The notes beneath the pieces were generated by a model. It was given only the letters and a program-made list of their open reading frames with translations. It searched no databases and had not been told where the DNA came from. Position numbers and translations under genes: made by a program. From Pectobacterium versatile (GTDB lineage Bacteria > Pseudomonadota > Gammaproteobacteria > Enterobacterales > Enterobacteriaceae), in contig NZ_JAINZP010000001.1 in NCBI RefSeq assembly GCF_020166435.1, positions 124,001 through 188,000 of the forward strand: DNA of 64,000 nucleotides. The letters are read 5' to 3'. Below are positions 9,862 to 20,448 of the stretch, piece by piece (the stretch's first letter is position 1; the number at the start of each line of letters is the position of its first letter).

Positions 9862-10850
9862 CTCGTGCCCTACAATTCATCCGCTCGACGCCGCATTTAG
9901 CCCGACTTTTCAATCATATCCCCTTACTGCTGTTTGCGGCGCTGCTGCTGTTTCTCTGCCTGAGTGCGCCTTATTTTCTCAGTTGGCAAAATATCACCAT
10001 TATTTTACGCCAAAGCGCGCCGCTGGCGATCTTGTGCTTCGGGTTGGTCTGCGTCATTACGGGCGGTGGTGACGATGTGGTCTCCGGCGGTATTGATCTC
10101 TCGCTGCCCGCGATTGCGGTACTTGCCGTAGCGATAATCAGCGACGGTTTGACTAACGCGAATATCAGCTATTCGTGGTTGATTGTGTGGGTGGCGGGGG
10201 CCGCGCTAGTGGCGGGCGCGGTGAATGCAGCGCTGGTGGTGGCGATTCGGCTACCGCCGCTGTTGGCGACATTAGCCTGTTCCGTAGCCGTTATCGGGCT
10301 CACCAATTTGCTGACCCAGCAGCGACGCATCAGCGTGAGCGATCCAGTGATTGTGGCGTTTCGCGATAGCACTTTGCTGGGTTTGCCACTGGCGGTCTGG
10401 TTTATGCTGCTGGTCTTCCTCTTGTTTCAGTTTATCGTTCACCATAGCCGCTGGGGTCAGCATTTGCAGGCCGCCGGTGGAAACCGCGAAGCGGCGCAGC
10501 TGTCGGGCATTTCCCACACGCCATTGGTTATCGGTTCGTATCTGTTAGGTGCGCTGGCGGCGGCATTGGCCTCGCTGACGCTGGTGGCGCAAGGATCCGG
10601 CAGTTCGCCCGGCACGGCAGAACCGCTGTTGCTAGAGATGGTACTGGCGACGTTTCTTGGCGCGGCGTTCTCTCGCCGTCGGGTGGTCACCATCTGGGGG
10701 GCATTGCTGGGCACGCTGCTGGTTAACGCGCTGTCGAACGGTCTGGCGCTGCTGCGAGTCGATATCTTCTGGGTCGGCGCAATTAAGGGCGTACTGATTC
10801 TGGTGGTGCTCGCCGCCGCCTCGCTACGCAGGCAAAGGAGTCACGCGTGA
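9858..10850 (+). CDS. Sugar ABC transporter permease 1 (RbsC type)
   Basis: A 330-residue inner-membrane permease of the BPD_transp_2 family, with about eight to ten hydrophobic helices. The conserved cytoplasmic segment GGNREAAQLSGI fits the EAA-like loop of RbsC-type proteins, and the GGIDLSLPAIAVL stretch is characteristic. It overlaps the ATPase gene by ATGA at its 5' end and the second permease by GTGA at its 3' end. Two different permeases in one operon suggest a heterodimeric channel, as in AI-2 (LsrCD) and some other carbohydrate importers, rather than the RbsC homodimer. Confidence 0.93.
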   Translation: MTRALQFIRSTPHLARLFNHIPLLLFAALLLFLCLSAPYFLSWQNITIILRQSAPLAILCFGLVCVITGGGDDVVSGGIDLSLPAIAVLAVAIISDGLTNANISYSWLIVWVAGAALVAGAVNAALVVAIRLPPLLATLACSVAVIGLTNLLTQQRRISVSDPVIVAFRDSTLLGLPLAVWFMLLVFLLFQFIVHHSRWGQHLQAAGGNREAAQLSGISHTPLVIGSYLLGALAAALASLTLVAQGSGSSPGTAEPLLLEMVLATFLGAAFSRRRVVTIWGALLGTLLVNALSNGLALLRVDIFWVGAIKGVLILVVLAAASLRRQRSHA

Positions 10851-11845
10851 AAAGTTCTTCTTTGGCGGCGCAGCCTGCGTTGCCGGGCGGCAGACTGGGG
10901 CTGTCGTTCTTTATCCGCTATGGTTTTCTGGTCATTCTGCTGGCTTTTCTGGTGTTTTTCTCGCTGCAAAACCCGATATTTTTGACGTTAGGCAACTGGG
11001 GGAATCTGCTGCAAGGTAGCGCGGTGCTGTTGATTGTGGCGCTGGCTATGACGCTGGTGGTGACGGCCGGTGGGATCGATCTGTCCGTGGGCGTGGCGCT
11101 GGACTTTGGCGCCGCCTTCGCGCTGGTGGCACTCAAAGTCTATGGTCTGCCGTGGCAGGCTGCGGTATTGGCCGCGTTGGTGGGTGGTGCGCTGGTGGGG
11201 GTGGTTAATGCGGTACTGATTATTCATTGTCGAATTAAGCCATTCTTGGCAACGCTGGGAACCTGGTTTATCGGCAGCAGTATTGAGCGCATTTACACCG
11301 AGGGCGGCGGGCCGATCGCTTATCGTCGGATGGCACCGCAGTACCACGAGCTGGCTGTGGGTGACCTGTGGGGTATTCCGGTGCCGATCGTGATTGTCGC
11401 GGTGCTGTGGTTTGCCTACTACCTGTTATTTGAACGGACGATTGCGGGTAAACGTATCCATGCGATGGGGTTGAATGCGCCAGCGGCGCTGATTGCGGGT
11501 GTTAATGTGCGGCGCACGATGTTCTGGCTGCTGATTGTCACGTCGGTGACGTGCGCCATCGGCGGTGTGGTGTTATCCGCCAATCTGCGTCAATTTACGC
11601 CGCTGGCCGGACAGGCTTACCTGATGGACGCGATTGCCGCCGTTTTTATCGGCACCGCGTTTCATGCGCAGGGGCGACCCAACGTGGCGGGGACGCTAAT
11701 CGGCGTGCTTTTTCTCGGTATGATCGCCAACGGTTTGAACCTGATGGGGCTGAACTTCATCGTAAAAGATGCGCTGAGCGGCGTGATTTTGGTACTGGCG
11801 CTGGCGCTCTCTTTCCTGCAAGGGCGACTGCGTCAGCGGCAATAA
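10847..11845 (+). CDS. Sugar ABC transporter permease 2 (RbsC type)
   Basis: Second inner-membrane permease of the importer, 332 residues, with the family motif AGGIDLSVGVALDFGA and an EAA-like loop (HAMGLNAPAALIAGV). The GTG start is supported by AAGGAG a few bases upstream and overlaps the previous stop as GTGA. It is clearly related to, but distinct from, the preceding permease, so it is not a tandem copy. The kinase start follows 61 bases later. Confidence 0.93.
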   Translation: MKSSSLAAQPALPGGRLGLSFFIRYGFLVILLAFLVFFSLQNPIFLTLGNWGNLLQGSAVLLIVALAMTLVVTAGGIDLSVGVALDFGAAFALVALKVYGLPWQAAVLAALVGGALVGVVNAVLIIHCRIKPFLATLGTWFIGSSIERIYTEGGGPIAYRRMAPQYHELAVGDLWGIPVPIVIVAVLWFAYYLLFERTIAGKRIHAMGLNAPAALIAGVNVRRTMFWLLIVTSVTCAIGGVVLSANLRQFTPLAGQAYLMDAIAAVFIGTAFHAQGRPNVAGTLIGVLFLGMIANGLNLMGLNFIVKDALSGVILVLALALSFLQGRLRQRQ

Positions 11846-11906
11846 ATGTTCAAACATGAATAAAAAGCAGAACACGAATAAAAAAACAGAACGTGAAGGA
11901 GTCAGC

Positions 11907-13040
<1,134 letters not shown>

Positions 13041-13055
13041 AGATCAGTGTTGAGT

Positions 13056-14084
13056 CTATTTCCATTCGTAAAGCAGCGGTTCGCCGCGAATGAATCGCTG
13101 TAGGTCGGCGGCGATCATCGCGGTGTGTTTCACCAGCGTCTCCCGCGTCGCGCCAGCAATGTGCGGCGTGAGTACCACGTTATCAAATTCGGTAATAAAC
13201 GGGTGATGACGCCAGAGCGGTTCGCTGTCATAAACGTCAAGTGCGGCACCTGCCAGCCACTTTTCGCGTAGCGCCGCGATCAGATCGGCTTCGACAACGA
13301 CGGCGGCACGCGAGGTGTTGATCAGATAGGCGTTGGGGCGCATGGTTCTGAGCCTGTCGAGGTTGACGAGCCCTTTGGTTTGCGGCGTGCTGTTCAGGTG
13401 CAGGCTGACGAAATCGGACTGAGAAAACAGCTCGTCCAGCGTGGTTTTGCGAATGCCCGGTTCGTCGATCTCTTCGGCGGCAACGTACGGATCCGCAATC
13501 AGCAGTTGCATACCGAAGGCACGCGCCAGTTTCCCGACCCGATGACCAATGCTGCCATAGCCGATGATGCCGAGCGTCTTATTACGCAGTTCGCCGCCTT
13601 TGAACACTTCATACGGGCTGTGCTTGTCTACGTCCCACACCACATCCTGACGTAATCCGGCCTGCGTCTGTGTCGCGGTATGGGTTTCGCGCGTGAACTC
13701 ACCGCGTTTGAGCGCGCTGTGGGCCTGAGGGATGTGGCGTGTGGCATTCAGCATCAGCGCCAGCGTTAATTCTGCTGCGGCATCGGCATTGCGTCCGGGC
13801 GTGTAAAGGACCGGAATTCCCCGACGGCGTGCCGCCTCGATATCGATGTTAACCGGGTTGGCGCGGGTACAGGCGATGAGCCGCAGGTGAGGGCAAGCCT
13901 CAATGACGCGGGCGGTAATATCGTCATAGCTGGTGACGATAACATCGGCGTTCTCCGCCAGATGAATCAGCGCTGTTTCGCTCAATTTGGGCTGACCGAT
14001 AGCCCAGCCGTCTACCACCAACTTCCCCAGCGCCTGAAAGGCATCAAGGTTGCCGCCATATTCGGCGGTAAATACGATTTTCAT
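13056..14084 (-). CDS. D-isomer-specific 2-hydroxyacid dehydrogenase
   Basis: A 342-residue NAD-dependent oxidoreductase of the phosphoglycerate/glycerate dehydrogenase superfamily. The Rossmann motif GIIGYGSIGHRVGKLA is complete. The catalytic residues are present: Arg in INTSRAAVV, Glu in DVYDSEPL and His in TPHIAGAT. The substrate is not evident. Its ATG overlaps the stop of the upstream FGGY kinase gene (ATGA at 14081-14084), so the two enzymes are made together and should act in one pathway. The pairing of such a dehydrogenase with an FGGY kinase resembles Bacillus YoaD-YoaC, which is known to belong to the S-box (SAM-linked) regulon. Confidence 0.93.
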   Translation of the reverse strand: MKIVFTAEYGGNLDAFQALGKLVVDGWAIGQPKLSETALIHLAENADVIVTSYDDITARVIEACPHLRLIACTRANPVNIDIEAARRRGIPVLYTPGRNADAAAELTLALMLNATRHIPQAHSALKRGEFTRETHTATQTQAGLRQDVVWDVDKHSPYEVFKGGELRNKTLGIIGYGSIGHRVGKLARAFGMQLLIADPYVAAEEIDEPGIRKTTLDELFSQSDFVSLHLNSTPQTKGLVNLDRLRTMRPNAYLINTSRAAVVVEADLIAALREKWLAGAALDVYDSEPLWRHHPFITEFDNVVLTPHIAGATRETLVKHTAMIAADLQRFIRGEPLLYEWK

Positions 14085-15628
14085 GAAGCAATACTTTCCT
14101 GTGAGGTAGGAACCATGTGCGAGTGTGCTGCGCCTCGGTTCTCTAGTGCATTAAGCGCCTGAGCCCGTGCCTGCCAGAGCGGCTGTAGCTGGTCGCGCAG
14201 TTGGCGAAAAACCGGAAACAGTGTCTGATACTGCCGATGGGCGTCGGCATTGGGGAGAAACGTCGACGCCTGCGCATTGGCGGCGGGAACGATGTTGGCG
14301 CTTTCTCCGACGGACAGGGCGGCAAGGCGAGCGGCACCGCATGCGCTGAGCTCTTTGACCGAACTGGCGATCACCCGCCGTCCGGTGCAGTCCGCGATGA
14401 TTTGCAGCCAAGTCGCTGAGGCAGCACCGCCACCGGCGATGTAGAGATCGCCGTGGGCAGGATAGCCACTGAGCGAATCGGTAATCGCGTAGGCGAGCCC
14501 CTCAAAGACCGCGCGCAGTAAATGCGTGTTGGTCGTGGATTGTTCGATACCAAAAAATCCCGCCCGTGCCGATGTGCTGTAAAACGGTGCGCGTTCACCA
14601 TTAAGGTAAGGCTGATAGAAGACGCCGCCGCTGCCGGGTGGCACGCGAGAAATACGCGCGTTGATCGTCTGAAAATCGGCCTCATCAACCAATGTGCTCA
14701 ACGCCCAGTCGATATTCGGCGTGCCTGACTGCATGGCGAAGAGGTTGAGATAGTGTCCCGGCCAGGCGTGTGCGACAAACCGGGTTTGTAGGCTCACCTG
14801 CGTTAAACCACGGCACACAATGCCAGTGCAGCAGGTGGTGCCGAGAATAGTGAAAATGTCGCCGTCGTGAATGGCGCCGATGCCCAGTGCCGCGGCAGAC
14901 ACATCCAGTGCGCCTGCACAGACGGGAATTCCCGTGGGCAACCCCGTTTGTGCGGCGACGCTGTCGCTTAGCGTTCCGGCGATGTCATCGGGATAAAGCA
15001 ACGGCGGAAAAAGCGGCCTAATCGACTGTAACTCCAGCTTATCCAACACGGTTTTTGACAGCGTCTCGCTATGCAGATCCAGCAACGACGTACCCGCATC
15101 TGTCAGTTCCAGATTCGCCTGTCCCGTCAGCCGAAAGCGAACCCAGTCTTTGGCAAAAAAGAAGTAATCGGCCTCGTTCAGCGCATCCGGCTGATGCTGT
15201 GCAAGCCAGCGTAGCTGCTGCGCGCTGTTACAAGGGAGCAGGGGAGAACCGGTTTCCGGAAAGAGCGTCGCTTCTAGGTTTGGGCGCTGTTTAAGCTGAT
15301 AAACCTGTTCCGCTGTGCGGGTATCGCTCCAGAGGATGGCCTGCCGAATGGGTTGCCCGTTGCGATCGCTCAACCAGACGCCTTCACCCTGCCCGGCCAG
15401 CCCGATGGCGCGCACGCGACCCTGTTGTAGCAGCGGTGAAGCAGCCAGCGTTTTCAGGGTAGAGAGCACACCGTCCCACACATGAGACATATCTTGCTCA
15501 GCGTAGCCGGGCAGCGGAGAGTAGGTGACGGTGTTGGCTGACGCAATCAGCAGTTCATTGAACTCGGCATCGAATAGTACCGATTTGACCTTTGAGGTCC
15601 CGATATCAATGCCAATGTAGTAGTCCAT
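14081..15628 (-). CDS. FGGY-family carbohydrate kinase
   Basis: A 515-residue xylulokinase/gluconokinase-like sugar kinase with the ATPase-fold start YIGIDIGTSKVKSVLFD, the FGGY-type motif FEGLAYAITDSL (C-terminal domain) and the phosphate-binding AGGGAASATWLQ. It carries out phosphorylation of a hydroxylated carbon substrate; which one cannot be read from the sequence. It is the promoter-proximal gene of a two-gene minus-strand operon with the 2-hydroxyacid dehydrogenase, and the ribosome site TGAGGCAGCG precedes ATG 15628. A second, unrelated kinase (PfkB) is encoded on the opposite arm of the locus, so the pathway may have two phosphorylation steps or two substrates. Confidence 0.93.
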   Translation of the reverse strand: MDYYIGIDIGTSKVKSVLFDAEFNELLIASANTVTYSPLPGYAEQDMSHVWDGVLSTLKTLAASPLLQQGRVRAIGLAGQGEGVWLSDRNGQPIRQAILWSDTRTAEQVYQLKQRPNLEATLFPETGSPLLPCNSAQQLRWLAQHQPDALNEADYFFFAKDWVRFRLTGQANLELTDAGTSLLDLHSETLSKTVLDKLELQSIRPLFPPLLYPDDIAGTLSDSVAAQTGLPTGIPVCAGALDVSAAALGIGAIHDGDIFTILGTTCCTGIVCRGLTQVSLQTRFVAHAWPGHYLNLFAMQSGTPNIDWALSTLVDEADFQTINARISRVPPGSGGVFYQPYLNGERAPFYSTSARAGFFGIEQSTTNTHLLRAVFEGLAYAITDSLSGYPAHGDLYIAGGGAASATWLQIIADCTGRRVIASSVKELSACGAARLAALSVGESANIVPAANAQASTFLPNADAHRQYQTLFPVFRQLRDQLQPLWQARAQALNALENRGAAHSHMVPTSQESIAS

Positions 15629-15789
15629 CCACGCTGCCTCATAAAACCTGTATCAGCATCAGAGTAATGGAAAAATGGCGGTCGCTATATTCATAGAAAT
15701 GCAAAGCAAAGCATCAATGCTGGAATAGCGGAGAGGTTGGAATCACGGAGGCGGTGCAATGGCGGAAAGGCCGCCATTGATGCGAAAAG

Positions 15790-16095
15790 TTATTCGGCGG
15801 GTTGAGACAGGATGGCGTCGAGCAGGCCGGGAAAGCGCAGTTGCATGTCGCTGCGGCGCAGTCGGTTGATGTGCGTAGTGCCGATGTTGGTGGTATGCAG
15901 CAGGCCCGAGTCACGCAAGACGCGAAAATGGTGCGACACGCTGGATTTCGGGCGACCCCCGTCAAGCTCGCTGCATGTAGCTTCTCCTTGCACGGCCAGA
16001 CAGCGGACGATTTCCATGCGCAGGGGATCGCTCAAGGCGTACAGGACGCGCTCAAGGGTAAACTCATCGGGGGTAGGGTGCTTAAAAGGTCTCAT
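15790..16095 (-). CDS. ArsR-family winged-helix repressor
   Basis: A 101-residue DNA-binding regulator. The helix-turn-helix region reads YALSDPLRMEIVRCLAVQ then KSSVSHHFRVLRDSGLL, the classic ArsR pattern with recognition helix SSVSHHFRVL. No obvious metal-binding cysteine cluster (ELCVCDL-like) is present: the only cysteines are in VRCLA and ATCSEL, so it may sense an organic ligand rather than a metal. It is divergent from the flavin oxidoreductase with an 85-bp gap that contains a perfect 16-bp palindrome, which suggests it represses both genes. Confidence 0.92.
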   Translation of the reverse strand: MRPFKHPTPDEFTLERVLYALSDPLRMEIVRCLAVQGEATCSELDGGRPKSSVSHHFRVLRDSGLLHTTNIGTTHINRLRRSDMQLRFPGLLDAILSQPAE

Positions 16096-16128
16096 GGGCG
16101 AATTATAGCGTCAGGGTTGTCTAAAATC

Positions 16129-16144
16129 TATTATTCGAATAATA
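16129..16144. promoter_or_regulatory. Palindromic operator candidate for the ArsR regulator
   Basis: TATTATTCGAATAATA is a perfect 16-bp palindrome between the divergent arsR-type and oxidoreductase genes. Placement and symmetry fit the homodimeric ArsR repressor; binding is inferred. Confidence 0.75.
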
Positions 16145-16180
16145 TCGAAATATCGAAGTAACCAGACAAGGTAGGAAATT

Positions 16181-17269
16181 ATGTCCGCACTGTTTCAACC
16201 CTTTAAGCTGAAAGACATTACGTTACGCAACCGCATCGCCGTTCCACCGATGTGTACCTATTCCGCGAATGATGGCCTGATCAACGAGTGGCATCAGGTG
16301 CATTATGCCTCACTGGCGCGCGGTGGTGCTGGGTTAGTTATCGTGGAAGCGACGGCTGTTGCACCCGAAGGCCGCATCACGCCGCACTGCACGGGTATCT
16401 GGAGCGATGAGCAGGCGCAGGCGTTTGCCAAGGTTGCTAAATCCATTAAGGATGCAGGCTCCGTGCCGGGAATTCAGATTGCGCATGCTGGACGCAAAGC
16501 CAGCGCCAATATTCCCTGGGAAGGTGACGATCATATCCCCGCGGGCGATTCACGAGGTTGGCAGACCATTGCCCCTTCCGCAGAAGCTTTCGGCGCGAAT
16601 CTGTCCAAACAGCCGCAGGAAATGACGCTGGAAGATATCGCCCGCGTTCGTGATGATTTTGTCGCGGCGGCTCGCCGTGCACTGGAAGCTGGGTTTGAAT
16701 GGCTGGAGCTGCACTTTGCTCACGGCTATCTGGCACAGAGCTTCTTCTCCGTTCATTCCAATAAGCGTAACGATCAGTACGGCGGCAGTTTTGACAACCG
16801 CAGCCGTTTTCTGCTGGAAACGCTGGCTGCCGTTCGCGACGTGTGGCCACAGCACCTGCCGCTGACCGCCCGTTTTGGCGTGATTGAATTTGACGGTCGT
16901 GATGAAGAAACCTTGCAGGAATCCATTGAACTGACGCGTCGCTTTAAAGCCGCAGGGCTGGATATGCTGAGCGTCAGTATTGGTTTTTCTACGCCGGCAG
17001 CGAATGTGCCGTGGGCACCTGCCTTTATGGGGCCGATTGCTAAGCAGGTACGCGAACAGGCCGATCTTCCTGTCTCTTCCGCCTGGGGCTTCGGCACGCC
17101 GGAACTGGCTGAACAGGCGGTGGCATCGGGTCAGTTGGATCTGGTGATGGTAGGCAAAGCGCATTTGGCGAACCCGCACTGGAGCTATCAGGCCGCCCGC
17201 GAACTGGGCATCGAACGCGCCTCGTGGACGCTGCCAGCACCTTACGCTCACTGGCTGGAGCGTTATTAA
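16181..17269 (+). CDS. NADH:flavin oxidoreductase, old yellow enzyme family (YqjM/XenA class)
   Basis: A 362-residue FMN-dependent ene-reductase that reduces activated C=C bonds and can act on nitro compounds or quinones. The thermophilic-like/YqjM class is indicated by the N-terminus RNRIAVPPMCTYSANDG (active-site Cys modulating FMN), the substrate-binding His pair in GIQIAHAGRKAS and HFAHGYLAQSFFS, and the C-terminal FMN phosphate site. The start ATG has AGGA just upstream. It is divergent from the ArsR gene and probably induced by an electrophile or aromatic compound sensed by that regulator. The physiological substrate is unknown. Confidence 0.94.
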   Translation: MSALFQPFKLKDITLRNRIAVPPMCTYSANDGLINEWHQVHYASLARGGAGLVIVEATAVAPEGRITPHCTGIWSDEQAQAFAKVAKSIKDAGSVPGIQIAHAGRKASANIPWEGDDHIPAGDSRGWQTIAPSAEAFGANLSKQPQEMTLEDIARVRDDFVAAARRALEAGFEWLELHFAHGYLAQSFFSVHSNKRNDQYGGSFDNRSRFLLETLAAVRDVWPQHLPLTARFGVIEFDGRDEETLQESIELTRRFKAAGLDMLSVSIGFSTPAANVPWAPAFMGPIAKQVREQADLPVSSAWGFGTPELAEQAVASGQLDLVMVGKAHLANPHWSYQAARELGIERASWTLPAPYAHWLERY

Positions 17270-17419
17270 TCACGACTCACGATTGCAGGCGGCGTTTGTT
17301 AGTTAAGACCACTGACAAACTTAAGCCAAATCGTATTGTTCATGGTATTTCTCCGCATGGCGTAAAAAATTATGCTGAGGTGAACATGAACGCCGAGTGA
17401 GCGACAGGACGTCGCGAAA

Positions 17420-17450
17420 GTCAGTGCCGCGTCAGGAACGCGTCACTGAC
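17420..17450. repeat. Strong hairpin next to inverted-repeat copy A
   Basis: GTCAGTG pairs with CACTGAC and, inside it, CGCGT with ACGCG (a 12-bp stem with one C-T mismatch and the loop CAGGA). No T-tract follows. It lies 11 bases before the 145-bp repeat. The whole gap 17270-17657 contains no credible gene; it holds this hairpin and the repeat. Confidence 0.6.
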
Positions 17451-17460
17451 GGCTCGAAAG

Positions 17461-17605
17461 GCGGGCATGGTCGCCGAAGGAACCGCGTTAGCGGCATAAT
17501 TTCCGCCAAAAGCCTGGGTTCTTAGGGCGCCGGCGATTGGGCGCCCTAAGTCGGGCGTGGCATCAATGCCACAGAAAAACTCTGCTGCTTATCACGCACG
17601 AAACC
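17461..17605 (+). repeat. 145-bp inverted repeat, copy A
   Basis: About 85% identical to the reverse complement of 20449-20593 over its full length, with no gaps needed. It contains an internal hairpin (17522-17549: TTAGGGCGCC with GGCGCCCTAA). In copy B the loop-closing pair changes from C-G to T-A, which keeps pairing, although two other pairs are lost. The two copies face each other across the cystathionine gene pair. No coding frame is conserved between them. Confidence 0.8.
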
Positions 17606-17657
17606 TTGTCGCTTTCTTGCACTGGAATGAGTTCTGCATCAGCTAGGTTGTGTGCAG

Positions 17658-18815
17658 TTAACTCACTGCGTTCACATTCAGTGCCTGATACAGGTCGTCG
17701 ATTAAGTCCTGCACATTTTCAATCCCCACGGATAAACGCAACAGCTGTGGCGTGATGCCTTTTTGTCGTCTTTTTTCCAACGGCACGGAAGCGTGGGTCA
17801 TGGAGTAGGGCTGGCTAATCAGGCTTTCCACGCCACCCAGACTCTCTGCCAGCGTAAATAGCCGCGTGCGCTTAATAACCTCACGCGCATAGTCCTCATC
17901 GCCTTTCAACCTCACAGAAATCATGCCACCAAAGCCGCGCATCTGCTGCTGCGCCAACCCGTGCTGCGGGTGGCTCGGTAGCCCCGGATAGTAAACCTGC
18001 TCGATCTGCGGCTGGAGTTCCAGCCAGTGTGCGAGTTGAAGGGCGCTTTGATTGTGACGTTCAATTCGCAGCGCCAGCGTGCGGATGCCGCGCAGCGTCA
18101 GGAAGCTGCTGAATGGGTCGAGCACGCCGCCAATCGCATTTTGCAGATAGGCCAGCTGTGACGCCAGTTCGTTGTTATCTCCGACGACCGCCAGCCCGGC
18201 AATCACGTCTGAATGGCCGTTGAGGTATTTGGTTGCGGAGTGCACCACGATATCAAATCCGACATCCAGCGGGCGTTGAATCGCCGGTGAAGCAAACGTG
18301 TTATCCGCCACGCTGATGATCTGATGCTTTTTAGCTAGCGTGGCGATGGCTGCCAGATCGGCCAGTTTCAGCAGCGGATTGGTCGGCGTTTCTACCCAGA
18401 TCATTTTTGTCTGCGGCGTAATGGCGTGCTCCAGCGCGGTGAGGTCGGCGGGGTCAACGTAGGTCACCTGCAATCCGGCGGTACGTTTGCGGACATTTTC
18501 TAACAGACGCCAGGTGCCGCCGTAGAGATCGTCCACGGCCACAATATGGCTACCCTGATCGAGCAGTTCCAGCAATGTGGAACTGGCGGCCAGACCGGAG
18601 GCAAAAGCAAATCCTCGCGTCCCACTTTCCAGTTCGGCAATCGCCGCCTCCAGCACCGCACGCGTCGGGTTGCCGCTGCGTGAATATTCGTAGCCGGTAT
18701 GCTCTCCGGGTGCGGGCTGAGCAAACGTGGAGGTTGCATAAATCGCGGGCATAACCGCGCCAGTGCTGTCCGGGGTATAGCCAGCGTGAACGGTTTGGGT
18801 ATCGAATTGAGGCAT
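17658..18815 (-). CDS. Cystathionine gamma-lyase/synthase-type PLP enzyme
   Basis: A 385-residue Cys/Met-metabolism PLP enzyme. The PLP lysine is Lys196 in HSATKYLNGHSDV; the phosphate and substrate site residues YEYSRSGNPTR and ASGLAASS are intact. Located 45 bases after the cystathionine beta-synthase gene on the same strand, so it most likely acts as cystathionine gamma-lyase in reverse transsulfuration, splitting cystathionine into cysteine, ammonia and 2-oxobutyrate. Sequence alone cannot separate lyase from gamma-synthase. AGGATG lies upstream of ATG 18815. Confidence 0.9.
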   Translation of the reverse strand: MPQFDTQTVHAGYTPDSTGAVMPAIYATSTFAQPAPGEHTGYEYSRSGNPTRAVLEAAIAELESGTRGFAFASGLAASSTLLELLDQGSHIVAVDDLYGGTWRLLENVRKRTAGLQVTYVDPADLTALEHAITPQTKMIWVETPTNPLLKLADLAAIATLAKKHQIISVADNTFASPAIQRPLDVGFDIVVHSATKYLNGHSDVIAGLAVVGDNNELASQLAYLQNAIGGVLDPFSSFLTLRGIRTLALRIERHNQSALQLAHWLELQPQIEQVYYPGLPSHPQHGLAQQQMRGFGGMISVRLKGDEDYAREVIKRTRLFTLAESLGGVESLISQPYSMTHASVPLEKRRQKGITPQLLRLSVGIENVQDLIDDLYQALNVNAVS

Positions 18816-18860
18816 GGTTCACATCCTAAGTGATAAGAAAAGAGAAGCGTGAGCAACGTA

Positions 18861-20228
18861 TCAGCGAAGCGTCTGCCGCCAGTGGTTCAGGACATCTGTA
18901 CGCGTAATCAAACCGAGAAAACGATCGCCGTCGAGAATCACTGCGACAAATCCCCGGTCAAAAATTGCCAGCAGATCGTCAGGCGACGCCTCTTTTGGCA
19001 GCGTCTTGACCTGATCGGACATCGCCTCGCGCGCCGTCAGTGAAAAATGCTGGGTATCGTTTTTGAGACTGTTGAGCAGATCCCACTCATCGATCACGCC
19101 GACGACGCGGTCGTTGTCTAATACGGGGAGTTGGGAGATGTCGTAGAGCCGCATACGGGCATGTACCACGCTGAGCGTGTCGTCAGGTGACACCGAAACC
19201 GTGGCACCTTCATCGTGGCGATAGGTGATGAGATCGCGCAGGTCGCCGTGTGACGGGCGCGTGATAAGTCCTTTCTCAATCATCCAGTAATCGTTAAACA
19301 TCTTGGACAGGTATTTATTGCCGCTGTCGCAAACGAAGGTGACGACCCGCTTAGGCTCGGTTTGTGCCCGACAATAGCGCAGGGAGGCGGCCAGTAGCGT
19401 GCCGCTGGAGGAGCCAGCCAGCACGCCTTCCTTACGCAGCAGTTCCCGAGCGGTGTGGAAGGACTCGGCGTCATCAATCGCGTAAGCGTGGGTAACCTGA
19501 GTGAAATCGGCTAGTGCCGGCACGAAATCTTCGCCAATCCCTTCCACCAGCCAGCTTCCTGCCTCACCATATTCACCGCGCTGTAGATAGTCCGTCAGAA
19601 TCGAACCGGCGGGGTCGGCCAACACAAAGGCAGTCTGCGGCGACACCTCGGCGAAGTAGCGGGTTAACCCGCCCAGCGTGCCACCAGAACCCACGCCGAC
19701 GGCGATAGCGTCAATCTGTTCTTCCATCTGCTGCCATAGTTCGGGACCCGTCGTGCGATAGTGCGCCTCCAGATTGGCCGGATTATTAAACTGATCGATG
19801 TAGTACGCATCGGGCGTTTCCTCTGCCAGACGACGGGCATAGTCCTGATAGTAATCAGGGTGGCCTTTGGCGACGTCAGAGCGGGTGAGCCGCACTTCGG
19901 CACCGAGTGCCCGTAGATGAAAGATTTTCTCGCGGCTCATTTTGTCCGGCACCACCAGAATCAGATGATAGCCCTTCAGTGCGGCGACCAGCGCCAGACC
20001 GAGTCCGGTATTGCCAGCGGTGGCTTCAACGATGGTGCCACCCGGCTTTAGCCAGCCCTGACGCTCTGCGTTTTCGATCATGGACAGCGCCACACGGTCC
20101 TTAATCGAACCGCCGGGATTCTGGTTTTCCAGTTTGACGAACAGTCGGCAGGGGCCGGTATCAAACTGGGTTAGCTCCAGCAGCGGCGTATGACCGATCA
20201 GGTCGAGAACGGCGTTGGTACTTTTCAT
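18861..20228 (-). CDS. cbs: Cystathionine beta-synthase with C-terminal CBS pair
   Basis: A 455-residue enzyme condensing serine (or O-acetylserine) with homocysteine to cystathionine. The catalytic core (1-~320) has the PLP lysine Lys43 in GGSIKDRVA, the substrate loop EATAGNTGLG and the phosphate loop GVGSGGTLGGL. Residues ~340-455 form two CBS modules, often a binding site for adenosyl ligands; there is no N-terminal heme domain. With the downstream lyase it makes a homocysteine-to-cysteine route, as in the mccAB (yrhAB) or Klebsiella mtcBC pairs. The region upstream (20229-20448) is AT-rich and should hold the promoter. Confidence 0.92.
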   Translation of the reverse strand: MKSTNAVLDLIGHTPLLELTQFDTGPCRLFVKLENQNPGGSIKDRVALSMIENAERQGWLKPGGTIVEATAGNTGLGLALVAALKGYHLILVVPDKMSREKIFHLRALGAEVRLTRSDVAKGHPDYYQDYARRLAEETPDAYYIDQFNNPANLEAHYRTTGPELWQQMEEQIDAIAVGVGSGGTLGGLTRYFAEVSPQTAFVLADPAGSILTDYLQRGEYGEAGSWLVEGIGEDFVPALADFTQVTHAYAIDDAESFHTARELLRKEGVLAGSSSGTLLAASLRYCRAQTEPKRVVTFVCDSGNKYLSKMFNDYWMIEKGLITRPSHGDLRDLITYRHDEGATVSVSPDDTLSVVHARMRLYDISQLPVLDNDRVVGVIDEWDLLNSLKNDTQHFSLTAREAMSDQVKTLPKEASPDDLLAIFDRGFVAVILDGDRFLGLITRTDVLNHWRQTLR

Positions 20229-20448
20229 AGCATTTCACTCTGTTGAAAATGGTGGATACCACATAGTAGATCTGCTGCAAATCGAAACTGAACGAAGTAA
20301 ATCACCAAAGAATATGCATTTAAGTAATATAATATTCTGATTGGCCGTAAGGATGTGCAGAGGCGTAGCGGTGCGGGCGTATAGACTGCCAACGAAAGGC
20401 TTAACAAATCGCGTTGTGACAGCAAAACGCATTTCAAGGAAGAGATAG